64,000 nt of DNA from Branchiostoma floridae (Eukaryota > Chordata > Leptocardii > Amphioxiformes > Branchiostomatidae): the NCBI RefSeq assembly GCF_000003815.2, contig NC_049981.1:7396726-7460725 (forward strand). Reading direction: 5' to 3'. The notes beneath the pieces were generated by a model. That model saw only the letters and a list, made by a program, of their open reading frames with translations. It had not been told where the DNA came from and ran no database searches. Shown piece by piece: positions 31,970 through 43,444 of the stretch (positions are counted from its first letter, which is position 1; each line of letters opens with the position of its first letter). A program made the position numbers and the translations under genes.

Positions 31970-33236
31970 GGTAAACATTCATAGGGGTGAATTGGACCAG
32001 GAGTCAATTCAAGTACCGTTAACTCCGTTTCAGTAGTTTCTTCCTTCCTTCTTTTAAGATCCTTTGTTCCTTAAAAAAACTTATACTTTTAGGGCAGTCA
32101 TTCGACTTTAAATACCCTACTTGGAGCAACCCACGTAGCAAGAAAAAAAATTGGTGAAGAATTAAAACCAACCCACACAAAGGTCTTCTTGTTTTCGATA
32201 GCACCAATAAACTCATACCGGTTTGGTACAAGCAAACAAGCATCTATCCAAGACGTTCGTGTGGTGCAATGATGTCATTTCAAGAAAAAAATGTATACTA
32301 ATAGAAGATTATGTAACTATTTAAGGCGTCGACAAGTACATCTTAGTTTAAAAAGTAGCTTTATTAGTAATTTTTGAGAGCACGCATGTAACGCTAGTTC
32401 ACCTTTATCCGCGGGGTAACCTATATTCGTTGTTTAAAATACAGGGTATTTAGGGATATCAAGTCGACGGATGGTAGTTTCAAACTGCAGTATTTTGAAA
32501 ATTCGAAAATATCCAAGAGCCATCCGTCGACTTGATATACCTAAATAGCTGTTTTTGATAACAACGGATATAGGCAACCCGGCGGATAAAGGTGAACTAA
32601 CTTTACTTAGTCAACATTAATGAGCTAAAATATAATGCAATACAATGTTTTATATCTGCAATACAAGGCATTTTGCATGCATCGCAAACCTTACTTGTTT
32701 TCTATACGACCGCTGGTAAACTAATAAAAGTCCAAAGTCCAGAACAAATCCTATGAGAGCAACTGGTCCTTAGCATTGCAAAACTACAACCACGCGTTAG
32801 CATTTTCCTTATACATGTAAGCTGTGAAGTACTACTATGAAGTATTGTCCTTCTACAACAAGATCCATGTGCTACACATATTTCTACGAAAGCATGCATC
32901 CATTTTGAAAATCAAGTACATGTATACGGACTTCACTAGAAGCTCTTGGTATCTGTTTTCTATATTCGCGATGAAAAAATACAAACACTAGACAGTACTT
33001 AGAATATAGTCTGCAGTTAGCTCTTCGAGTTGAATCTGTCTCTTAATGCCCAGTCTCAAGTCACATTTGCGCTATTCTTTCTGAAAGCTTTGAATAATAA
33101 TGTTGGGAAGAAAATCATAACTGTCTCTGTTGGCCTTTCTTCCCAATATCTGCTTGCAGATGGTATAATCATCGCTGTTTCTGCATGTTCACTTCCTGTA
33201 GTTGTCAAGGTGGAACAGCAGATGGCTAGGTAGGCG
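31970..33236. other. intergenic with one M3 MITE
   Basis: The M3 copy is 32389-32605, with ends AACGCTAGTTCACCTTTATC and the inverse and inner motifs TCAAGTCGACGGATGG / CCATCCGTCGACTTGATA. No gene is seen in the rest. A TTTATT at 32360 could be a minus-strand poly(A) signal for the lectin gene. Confidence 0.6.
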
Positions 33237-36200
33237 TTACTTTTCCAGGCCGTACTGCAAGGGAAATATAACATAAGATGAAAATTCGCTGTTTTAATGT
33301 GTCTGTGTGACTGTGTGTCTCTATTTGGCTGTGCATTATATTTCCCGGTTGTGTGTCTGTGTGCGTGTCTGTGTGACTATGTCTGCATGACTGTGTATGA
33401 CCGTTTGTGTATGACTGTTTGCTTGTAACTGTGTCTGTGTGTCTATGTGACTGTTCTATGTGTTTGTGTGCATGTGAGGCCGAGGGCGTACATGATGGTA
33501 TCTAACTATAGTACATGAACGCTTCCATCCTTTCAGTCCTCTACAACGTAACCATTCGTATGAATTTAGATTTAGAAGGTTCCCTGTCGGCGTAACAGAT
33601 TCCATTGCTTTATAGAACATTTTTGTGCACACATCCTACCCCCTCTTTCTCGCTAAGGATGTTATTCTCCAGCATCGCCGCATCCTCCTCTAGCATCCCC
33701 TTCTCGTGATCTTCGTTAGGCTCTCCTAGCTCCAGCTCCTCTGGGGCAGACATTTCCCTCTTTCCGGAGCCAGCTACGTGATTAGCTACGGCTAGAACAT
33801 GATCAATAGAATTTCGACGTCAGTAGAAAGCATCTAGACTGATCAATTGTATCCATTACTAGATTAAGAAGAGATTAACCTCTAGTGGATTTTCTTTTTA
33901 ATAAGTGTGAATCTATTGTTTAAGATTTTTATGAAATGATATTATTGACAGCAGTCTGAATGCCAGAGATGTGGATTATATATTCCATTCCTGCCTACCG
34001 TAATAACGAGCCTTGAAACCGCGCTCTTTCACCGAGTGGTCCGTGGTGAAGACGACCTCCATGGTCCTGCCGGAGCTGCTGACATCAGGAGGACGGCTGG
34101 TGCCGGTGAACTTGCCCAGCTCCGTGTTGCTGCATCCATCCAGGACGGTGACGTGATCAAAACGGTTCTCAAGGTCAAAGTCCAGAAAGGTCAGGCGGGC
34201 GACATGTCCTGGTGGAACGTTGATGAACCATCTGACGGTTGAAATTCACATCGCATTTTAGTACTTAGCTGAGATGTTGACCACGCTAGTTACATGGCCT
34301 AATGACGGGGTCTTCTTTCGGCAATATATTGCCATACAATCTCGTAATACGTCTACATATTGCCATACAACCTCGCCACTTTTGCACTGGCCGACTTCGG
34401 CCTGAACGCACTGTGATTGGCTGGTAAGTTTCGAGAGCAACACTGTGATTGGCTGAAGGCTGGTCAGCTAATTAACAGAAACGCAGCGAGAAGGATATCA
34501 ATGGATCGCGGGCTATGAAAGGATCGTTATTTGGTAAGATTTTTTTTAACTTGGTGGAGCTTTCACAAGTTTATTTTGTTGAAAAAAAAAGACGATAATA
34601 AATTATGGCAACAGTCCACTTAGATTAATCTGGACGTAAACAGCAATGTCAAATTAGTTTCACACAACTAACACGATTTGACAGTCTCCTGCAAAATACA
34701 CTGCATGTAGGAAGAGATTAAAAACACAAACAGCAAGGGGAAAAATTAATTCAGTATGATGTACAAATGTATGTATATGTTGAATGTCATCTGACCTGCA
34801 TTTCTGGTTGTCGCTGTAAGTTTGGGGGTAGCCGGGAGAGATGAATATGCCAGCAGAACCAGGAAGGTTGCCGCCGCAAGAGTCCACAACTAAGAATAAT
34901 ATTAATTGTATTGATAACAACCATGGTTCTTGCAATGATATGATTCATAGCCGAAGAAGAAAACACACATGCAATAGTCCAAGTTACTACATCAATTGGC
35001 TACAAATCTACAAATCTACCTGATAAACGCTTACCTTGGAGAGATATTTGGCAGATGAAGTGGAGTTGGGAAGAGCACCCTAGGTCGTTCCACTTGTTAT
35101 TTGGGTCCAGATTGATCATACCACAGTCTTCGTTCCCACCGTACTGGTTCGGTTCCCCCGTGTTCCAGGGCTGGAAGCTCCCGAGGCGGGTCCCGTCGGC
35201 GTACCGCCACCCTCCCTCCTGGCTCCGATCGTCAAAGCCCAGCCAGAACCCTGCAGCCCTGTCGACCTGGTTCTTCAGGGTGATCAGGAACTGGTGGGTG
35301 GCCTGGTCGCGTGGCATGGCCAGACTCCCGCTCCCAACGCGACATACTGCTGCAGCGGCGTCGTAAGACTTTTTCTCGCTATACGCCTTGTAGCAGTTGC
35401 GGCCATGCTGTTGGTAGCCCGAAGGACAGCCTGCATGAAACGTACCAGAAAATCATCATTCTTAACTTCAGAAAGCTTGTATGAAAAAAAAAAATGCACT
35501 GAAAGCTAGTAAATATTAGCGATTCTTCAAGATTCAAAAACGAATAGCGCAATTAAATCGATTTTGAGACTTACCTGATGGCGTAACTTGACAGATGAAC
35601 TTCCTGTTGGCGTCGGTACAAGGTCCATCGTTCCAGGTGTTGCTGGGGGACGGGTGACTCCCAGGGAAGTACTCGGCACAGTCCTCGTTACGTAAGTTGT
35701 TGGGTTCCCCTGGACCCCATACCCTGAAGCTTCCCAGTGCAACGTTATCCTCCCACATCCAGCCTCCCTCCTGGTGGTGATCTGTCAGCCCAAAGCGGAA
35801 CAAAGCGTTGTTGTCGACGGCGTTCTTCAGGTAGATGAGGAACTTGTTGGTGGCAGTGTCGTAGGGCATGGCAAGGGTTCCACCGGCAGAAGCACAGGTC
35901 GCGACTGCAGCGTTGTAGGTTTTCTTGTCGTTGAAGGCCTTGTAGCACAGGTGACCAGGTTGATGATAGACGTATCCGTCTGGGCAACCTATTTTATGAA
36001 GGAACGGAATTTTATCGTTTGTATTAGTCTCGATACCCTCAGAAGGCAAAGGCAGTTTGATGTAAGGCCCGGCCATATCCGTCATATGATAGTTGTATAA
36101 TCGCAAACAGAGGTAGTAAATCAAACTTTTGTTTTACAAAAAATGCTCTCTTGGATCTCCGACGGCGTTGGCTGCTTCTGAAAGAATGTTGAAAAGAACT

Positions 36201-36852
36201 AAGTAAATGTACAACATACCTGCAGGTATTTTCTGACAGATGAATTTTCTGTCAGCCCTAGAGCACGGCGCATCGTTCCATGCCNNNNNNNNNNNNNNNN
36301 NNNNNNNNNNNNNNNNNNNNNNNNNNNNNNNNNNNNNNNNNNNNNNNNNNNNNNNNNNNNNNNNNNNNNNNNNNNNNNNNNNNNCCACAGTATTTTTCAG
36401 GGAGAGCAGGAAGGCGTTAGTACCGGCGTCCTTTGGCATGGCCAGGGTGCCTCCGTCAGCTGCACATGTAGAGGACGCGTCGCGAAAATTCTTTGGGGTG
36501 TTGAAGGCTTTGTAGCAGACGCCGCTATGCATCTGGTAGCCACTCGAGCAACCTTAGGGTGAAAATAATATTAGATTGTATCATAAAGTTATGAAGTTTT
36601 ATTTCTTCCCTGAGTTTCATAAGGACGTCTCCGGCAAAGACAAAGAAGACAACAGTGATTTGAGTTTCGGTGACTCACCAGCTTGTCGCGTTTGGGGAAG
36701 CCAGGAATCGCCTTCGGATTCTCCGCCGTTCTGGTGGACAAAGGACATAATAAGAAATTTTGTTATATATCAGTAAATATATTATATAAGTTCAATTATG
36801 ATGAAGAGTAACGATTCTGATAGAGCTTGTGTCTATACACGCGCTGTATCTT

Positions 36853-36883
<31 letters not shown>

Positions 36884-38607
36884 GTATACATATGTATTTG
36901 TGTGTTTGTGTGTGTGTGCGTGCGTGTATGTGTATGTATGTATATATGTGTGTGTATGTTACTTTGTGTGCGTGTATGTATGTATGTGTATGTGTGTGTA
37001 TGTATGTATGTGTGTGCCTTCGTGAATGTGTATAATTGGGAAAGGCGGAAGCTATAGTCGGCTACGTGTGACCGGAGATTTGGGTACCTGTCGGCCCCAG
37101 GCAACAGTCAATGCAACAGGTCAAACTCTTACGCACATCATTAAAGATCAAAGATTTAACTAAGAAATAGTGTTTTCTTTACAGAGAAGTGCATCTGTTC
37201 ACATTTTCATGTCTCTCTGGGGTAAACCCCGCGAGAAATAAAACCACCACGAATATTTCAACATTTACAGTACCTTCTCTATTACATCCATAGCCACATC
37301 TTCATCTCCACCAGCTTGACCGTCGATCAATTCTGTCAAATGAATTCTTAAAATCAAACCTTTCTCAAAGAATCATCATTAACATTGCTTCTGAAGTAAT
37401 TGTAGGTAATAACATTGATACTCTTCCATCACATTCGCATTTTAAACAAAATTCTGATAGGCTAAGTAGTAACTGTTGAATGAAATATTCTATACAAGTT
37501 ACTGTCTTTAGTATACAAGGAGTATGGAGAATAACGCTCTCTCAAACCTCAACAGAATTTCACAGCAACAAAACCAGATATCATAAACCAAGTGGCTAAA
37601 AAGTTCAGAACAATTGTACCTTCCAGTCGCCTTACGAAGGAATCAACCTTTTCTGCGATTGACAGATCCCTTTTCTCAGGAGCAGCGGATGACTCCAGTA
37701 CTGAAAAAAAATAAAAAAGACGATAAGGCTAAAAAATATGATCATGGTTTTGAACATTTTTGGCATATTCTCTGCATGTAAGTTTTTGTTTTGCTGTCTA
37801 TACATAAACACACGATGGATTTAAGAATAAAACCCATGAAAATGCAGTAACAAGAGTATTACCCTGCGTCATGCTCACTTCCGATATCCAGGTGTTCTAG
37901 ACATTCTTGTGAAAGCCTCGATAACACCTAATAGTACCAGGATGAACCTTGAGTGTTGTCATTAATGTAAAGAACAATGGTCCTTTGTGAATCCCTACCA
38001 TTGAGGCCAATATATGCACCCGGCTTTCACAGTCAATGATTCCAAATTAACACGTGGTAGTAAGTTCTCTACAAAGTTCTAGTACTCTTAGCTGATTCAT
38101 GTTTATATCTGATTTGATCAGAGGAATTGATCTGAGGAATTAAAAAGGATTCTAGTGAGTGAGTGAGTGATAGAAAGAGAGAGTGAGTGAGTGATTGAAA
38201 GAGTGAGTGAGTGAGTGATTTAAAGAGTGAGCGAGTGAGTGAGTGAAAGATTGAGTGAGTGATTGAAAGAGTGAGTGAGTGATTGAAAGATTGAGTGAGT
38301 GAGTGAGTGAGCGAGCGAGAGAGTGAGTGAGTGAGTGATTGAAAGATTGAGTGAGTGATTGAAAGAGTGAGTGAGTGTGTGAGTGAGTGATTGAAATATT
38401 AAGTGATTGAAAGTGAGTGATTGAAAGAGTGAGTGAGCGAGCGAGAGAGTGAGTGTGTGAGTGAGTGAGTGAGTGAGTGAGTGAGTGAGTGAGTGAGTGA
38501 ATGAGTAGGAGTGAATTAGTGACTGTCTGTGTGAGATAATTACTTGCGCTTCCTCCCACAGCCAGTAGGAACAGCATGACTCGGTACCACGCGAGGAAAA
38601 TCATCAT
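33237..38607 (-). CDS. secreted protein with three C-type lectin domains and a CUB domain
   Basis: Predicted secreted recognition protein. Coding exons on the minus strand: 38607-38544, 37700-37620, 37332-37274, 36730-36679, 36552-36220, 35988-35575, 35430-35035, 34889-34796, 34231-33999, 33773-33640, 33254-33237. Every junction keeps phase. Order: signal peptide (MMIFLAWYRVMLFLLAVGG), acidic helical linker, CTLD-A, CTLD-B, CTLD-C, CUB split over two exons, acidic tail. CTLD-B and CTLD-C keep EPN and WND, the calcium/mannose-type motifs. CTLD-A keeps WND, but its EPN region lies in the 100-N gap at 36285-36384. CUB marks are SCGGNL, SPGYP and WFI. The last exon (YGLEK, stop) is tentative; without splicing, the exon at 33773 stops at 33610. 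Length is about 625 residues if the gap were 100 bp. Confidence 0.88.
33290..33475. repeat. GTCTGTGTGACT simple repeat
   Basis: Imperfect units of TGTGTCTGTGTGACTGT type in the last intron of the lectin gene. Confidence 0.8.
36285..36384. other. assembly gap inside CTLD-A exon
   Basis: One hundred N replace the middle of the CTLD-A exon, from just after the LSLKNTV segment to just before AWND on the minus strand. CTLD-B has about 51 codons between the same landmarks, so about 150 bp are expected. The fixed 100 N therefore need not be the true size. Confidence 0.95.
36853..37030. repeat. TG/TGTA microsatellite
   Basis: TG-rich run with TATG and TGCG variants, in the lectin intron between 37274 and 36730. 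Cys-Val-Cys frames on it are artefacts. Confidence 0.9.
37208..37273. mobile_element. M4 MITE remnant at the splice donor of lectin exon 3
   Basis: On the minus strand the intron begins GTACTGTAAATGTTGAAATA and continues TTCGTGGTGGTTTTATTTC, the M4 terminus. The donor GT falls at the transposon border. Confidence 0.65.
38150..38515. repeat. GAGT simple-sequence block
   Basis: GAGTGAGT with GATTGAAA interruptions and a pure GTGA stretch at about 38455-38500. It lies in intron 1 of the lectin gene, 30 bp from the signal-peptide exon donor. Confidence 0.9.
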
Positions 38608-39144
38608 CGAAGACCAAGGGTTCACCTAGAAAAAAATGGCAGGTTGTTAGAAAGATTGTTTCTTTTAGTCAGAAATCTTTATGCACTTGCTGTCTACTGT
38701 ATGAGAAACCACCACTAGTTTCTGAAGACCTCTTGGATTTGACGGGAACTAGCTTACGTAGGTGTTTGTGGGGGATCATTAGTGAATTTGGTCGGTCAAA
38801 AGTGTGCAGATTTGTCTACTTCGGCGCATCTAAAACCGTTTTGTAAAACGCAATTCAGCCCTATGATCAAAACTGAACCAGTTGGGAGCTAAGCTGAAGG
38901 AGTTAGGTGGGATACCAATGTTATGTGGATTATCAAGCGATTTTTAAAAATTGTCGGAGATTTTTAGGCAAATACCGAATCTTGCTGCTCTCAAATCAGT
39001 GGTTTTCCAACGGCGATTTTGAGTTCGTAGAGCTTGTTAACAGATTCCGTAATTTTCCCGCTCTTACGATTTTTAACCGTTTTTCTCATCCAATAATGGC
39101 TTCGAGTTTATGTGAAAATACACTTGAGATGGCGGCACGGTCGT

Positions 39145-39520
39145 GTCTAGGTGGGGGGGGGGGGTTATGACGGTTTTCAGATTGCCATGAATATCCTGAC
39201 ACCGTATGTACAAAAACGCGTAGTGTTTGTGCAAGTCAACCAAACACCATAAAGCCAAGGTGTGTAAAGGAACTTGTCACCAGCTGAGAGTTTTTAGGGT
39301 CCAATATCACCATGATAACAGCGTCAACAGAAAGATTAAGTCAATAATTGCGTCCGTTGTTCTTTGAAGGAAAGGAAAGAAAAATATAACTTTATTATAA
39401 GTTACTCAGTCACTCCCTAGCTTGAGTTGGTCGGTCAACCTTCCAAGTTCTATTACACTGTACTCTGAGGGCATTCATTGTCCAAAAATATCACAACAGA
39501 GCGCCTGGTTTTGTCAGTGC
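39145..39520 (+). repeat. dispersed direct duplication, copy 1
   Basis: Shares with 42655-43085 the order CCATGAATATCCTG, ACCGTATGTACAAAAA, AACACCATAAA, CCAAGGTGTGTAAA, TCACCAGCTGAGA and CATGATAACAGCGTCAACAG. It lies upstream of the lectin gene start. The intervening 38640-39145 has no recognised gene. Confidence 0.75.
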
Positions 39521-39789
39521 CCGTTGATTAGCTAGTTTTTAATTACCCAGCCGGAGATAGAATAATTGTACGCCTCCGTGGATTCGTAGTTTTCCTCTGC
39601 TAGTTGGCGGCACACAGTGTAGACAAGATAATAACGATGTCCGGGCATTCAACCATCGGGACTAGTGTTAGATCATTAGATGCCGTTTTTAAAGATACGT
39701 ATCAAACCTACAACTTTGTCCTCATATGTTAGGTCTTGACTAGACCGCTAAATGGACGGACACAGAAACAGCACTCTCGGACGCGCAGG

Positions 39790-41330
39790 TAACTTTGATA
39801 GCGCCGCTCTGTTTTCTATCAAAAGTTCCAAGAAAGATCTATTAGAATGTTCAAGATCCTAAATGTGCTGGACCAAGCAGGATGCGATGAAGATGAAGAA
39901 TGCTTTTAGCATGCACCAGGCTGAGTGTCCGTGTCGGTTCAACCTACTCAGCTGACTTCGAAACAACAATAGGGTCTCCACAAGGTGACAGTCCCTCCCC
40001 AGTACTGTTCACCTGCTACTTAGCATCGTCACTAGCATCAATAAAAAGAAACTCCACAAGACCCAACCCTCCAGTATCACCACTTGGATATGGAATATGC
40101 CGACGACATCGACTTCATCGACGAAGATAAGGCACGATGGAAAGATTACTACCTGTAGCTGCCAAGAACTTGAAAGACTCACACCTATTTATGAATGAAG
40201 CCAAGACAGAATTCACCCATGTCTACTCGGCGGACATGCTAGAAAAAGATGAGGATGAAAAAATAAACACTCTGAGGCCATAAGGAATGAAGAAAGAGCA
40301 AACTTACTGGTTCACTCTAGGGGTGGGTACCGGTACGGAAAATTCAGGTCCGGTTCAGGTCCAGAGGACCTGATTCAGTATGTCAACTTGTGAATGCACA
40401 ATACCCAGAACAATGGTCCATTCCGCTACAAAGAAATCTGTTTGGTGGAGTATTTGAGTCCCACTGCCCGGCGTTTTAAAATCCTACAAGGTTAACTGCC
40501 ACCATACTATTGACTGTAAACTTGGTAGAGATTACAATAAACTGTACTCTACTTAGCTCTTGTTATTTTCTTCAATCTGTAATCCCCAAACATGTGAATT
40601 TCTACCGATTAACCTCTTCATTTTCTAATAGGTCTAATATTCGGTCCACCATCCGGTTCACCGAATCTTTACAGGTCCGGTTTTTCTGGACCGGTCCAAT
40701 AAGATAAACCGGTTTTGTACCCACCCCTAGTTCCTTCCTCTGTAGATCATCCGACATAGCAGCCAAGTGTGCCATGGGTAATATTGCATTCAGGTCCCTC
40801 TGGAAAATCTCGACCCGCCGATCAAAACTTCCGTTGGAGAAAAAGCTACTTCTTTACAATATATGCCACCTGTGTGTCAATCATGCTTAGCAACTGTAAC
40901 AGCTGGGCAGCACCACAGAAAGTGTAAGACAAGCTAGACGCCTGCCAGGGAAAACAACTACGAACAATCACGGGGCACAGATGGCCAAACAGCTTGATTT
41001 CGAACTAAGCATTTTATAAACTTTGTAAAACAAGCTCACTGTCAACAAAAGTGAAACATGTACATGCCAGGTGGGCTATGCTTGGACACATGTACCGAGA
41101 ATGCCAACCGTACCAACACACCTACCTGCTCAGCAGCTGGCCTTGGACTTTGCATTGATTGGCTCCAATACATACAAATCTCGAAAAGGAAGCTTAGGCA
41201 TTGTAAAAACTTGCTAGGCTTACTGAGGGCAGACCTCAAGGATAGAGAACTTGGACCATTGTGGCCAGAAAGAAAACTACGGAAGCTAAGGAAGCTCAGC
41301 AGCAGAACACAGTGGATTACTACTCTAATA
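39790..41330 (+). pseudogene. dead LINE reverse transcriptase with nested MITE
   Basis: Reverse-transcriptase blocks remain in shifting frames: IGSPQGDSPSPVLFTCYL (RT motif near 39970-40022), then EYADDIDFID (YADD catalytic motif, 40093-40122), then SDIAAKCAMGNIAF near 40752-40795 and RWAMLGHMYREC near 41065. Stops and frameshifts are frequent. A MITE interrupts it at 40317-40730. It is a degraded autonomous retrotransposon, not a host gene. Confidence 0.8.
40317..40730. mobile_element. MITE, family M5, inside the LINE
   Basis: The ends CTAGGGGTGGGTACCGGTAC and an inverse ending GTACCCACCCCTAG, with GGTCCGGTTCAGGTCC and CTGGACCGGTCCAATAAG inside. The same element is at 45948-46352. LINE coding similarity resumes directly after it. 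Confidence 0.85.
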
Positions 41331-41339
41331 TAATCTTTG

Positions 41340-42654
41340 TCGATCATGGGAGGTGTTAAAAAATCTCCTGCGGGCACATTGCATAATGCTCACTTCAGGA
41401 GGTAACTTTCAGTTATACACCTCTGATCGCCCGCGGCCAAGCCTGTAAGTTCCGATCGGAATGGGCTTGATGTACCGAAGAGCCATTCTTTATTAGATCT
41501 CGTGGTCTTTGGGTTTCTCCGCAGTGCAGGGGAGCGATTCTGCTTTCGCAATAAAACGGCAAGTTTCTTTTGCCAACATTAAAACTACGAAAGTATGCAT
41601 GACAAATATTGGAATCCAACTCTTTTTTAAAAAAAGAGGGCATTTTGATTACTTTACAATTGGTATCGCTTGTCTCTACGATATGCACATTCTCTGCTTT
41701 TTTAAAGAAAAGGTCGGCGCAAAACAGAAAATTTCCCGCCTTCACAGTCCCGAAACAATCATCTCCATACAACCTCTTTATATTGTTCTCAAGTTTTATA
41801 CCTATTAAGGAAACTGATTAACGCCCAAAGTTATGAGTGGGACCAAAGTTTTTTTTACCTTTGCTCTGCTACAGAATATTACAATAGTACCTAAAATAGA
41901 ACAACAAAAAAAACGGCCAGAACTTACGTTTTGGCTGTATGCTGCGTGCGGTGAAGGGGTGCGTGAAACGATTTCTTCTCACGGACGGGGCCGCTCTGGT
42001 GTTGAGCAGCTAGTCTAACACATTTATAGCAGTACTTATGCAAATTTTCTGCCTATCATCTCAGAAAGACGCCTTTTAAGGAGAATGATTTCTTTACACC
42101 AAAGGGCATGGGGGGGGGGGGGGGGGCGCACCTCTATGATTGGTTAGATAAAGCAAGGTGTGGTAGAATTTCGGGAGAAAGATTACATCATTATTTCGGA
42201 GAAAAAGGTTACATCATTATGAAGCAAACAACGCAAACACGATTATAAGGAAAAGAAAGCAATTATCCACACTACAGTCTGCTACACAACAATGAGACAA
42301 TGTTCACACCGTCAAAACTTGATTTGGGACACATGCTAACTGTCTTTTCAGTCACGCTAGCAATAAATCAAGTGCCTACCCCACGTAGGAGACACCAGCG
42401 CATTCCAACACGCACTTCTAGAATTCTACGTCGTGGAGCATGGGATGGTTCTCTAGAAAGTCAAACAGTCTGCTCCCCGATCTACTGCGATCTACTTCTG
42501 TTGGCTAGTGGTCGGCAGACATAGTGGGCTATATGTGTAACCGGGGAATTAACGTGCTCGAGTCACCTCCTCAAATACAAGACTCCATTTGCATTTCACT
42601 CCTTTTCCGAAAGATAGGTTTCCCTTTTAGCGTTGAGTTTATATGTACTTGGGT
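41340..42654. other. intergenic, no gene recognised
   Basis: No convincing exons. It contains a pure run of 17 G at 42110-42126. Confidence 0.4.
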
Positions 42655-43085
42655 AGGTGGGGGTTCATAAACGGTAATCTGCGCTGCTAATCAGAATGCC
42701 ATGAACATCCTGCCACCGTATGTACAAAAAGGTGAGTGTCTGCACGCCAGTCAATCAACACCATAAAACCAAGGTGTGTAAAAGAACTTATCACCAGCTG
42801 AGATTTTTACGGTCCAATGTAACCATGATAACAGCGTCAACAGCAAGATGAAGTCAATATTTGCTTCCGTTGTTCTTTAAAAAGATGAAAAAACAAACAC
42901 TTTGGCAATCATAAAAGAAGAACTTTATTGCACGACAATTGTACATGGTAGTACAAATATAACTCAGACTTTTGCTCGTCACAAGAAGCGATATTCCTTT
43001 GAGTTGGACAATCAGCCTTCCTAGCTTTTATTACACCGTAATCTGAGGTCATTCATCGTCCCTAAAATGTAAAAAAAAGAGCTCC
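42655..43085 (+). repeat. dispersed direct duplication, copy 2
   Basis: Diverged copy of 39145-39520. Copy 2 has an extra ACTTTATTGCACGACAATTG segment near 42920, also present in the MITE at 53061-53291, which suggests a further small insertion. Confidence 0.75.
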
Positions 43086-43304
43086 TGGTTGTGAGGCCCA
43101 AGATTTAGACTAAGTAATTCACTCGCACTCAGTGTCAATAATCGACACTAGTATTTATACCCCCTTCACATTAGGCGCGATTCGATCGGACGATGAGTCA
43201 GCGAGCTCTAATTTACGAGGAGGCATGACCCTGATGCCGACGAAGAAATGGCAGAGTTCCCCCTTCCCGTCAGGGCCATGCCTCCTCGTAATTTAGATGC
43301 TCGC

Positions 43305-43404
43305 NNNNNNNNNNNNNNNNNNNNNNNNNNNNNNNNNNNNNNNNNNNNNNNNNNNNNNNNNNNNNNNNNNNNNNNNNNNNNNNNNNNNNNNNNNNNNNNN
43401 NNNN
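43305..43404. other. assembly gap inside a repeat
   Basis: One hundred N between GAGGAGGCATG-type sequence and ATTCAGATGCGATAG. The left flank has a local inverted repeat (CTCTAATTTACGAGGAGGCATG near 43206-43227 against CATGCCTCCTCGTAATTTAG near 43277-43296), a likely cause of assembly failure. The flanks resemble the CCCTTCACATT-type MITE also found at 53061-53291. Confidence 0.9.
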
Positions 43405-43444
43405 ATAAAGACGATTCAGATGCGATAGAGGTGCGACTTGTGCG

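Noticed and set aside
36834-37035. Z-DNA or regulatory role for the TG tract
   Set aside because: The tract is real but nothing in the sequence ties it to regulation of the lectin gene.
36798-37104. Cys/Val and His/Thr-rich frames
   Set aside because: They are translations of a TG microsatellite.
38152-38550. long Ser/Thr/His frame continuing from the lectin signal peptide
   Set aside because: It is read-through into a GAGT repeat. A proper donor at 38544/38543 ends the signal-peptide exon, and the next exon joins in phase.
39790-41330. reverse transcriptase as a retrovirus or host gene
   Set aside because: Motif order and the lack of LTR, gag or envelope features fit a non-LTR retrotransposon. 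Frames are broken and a MITE is inserted.
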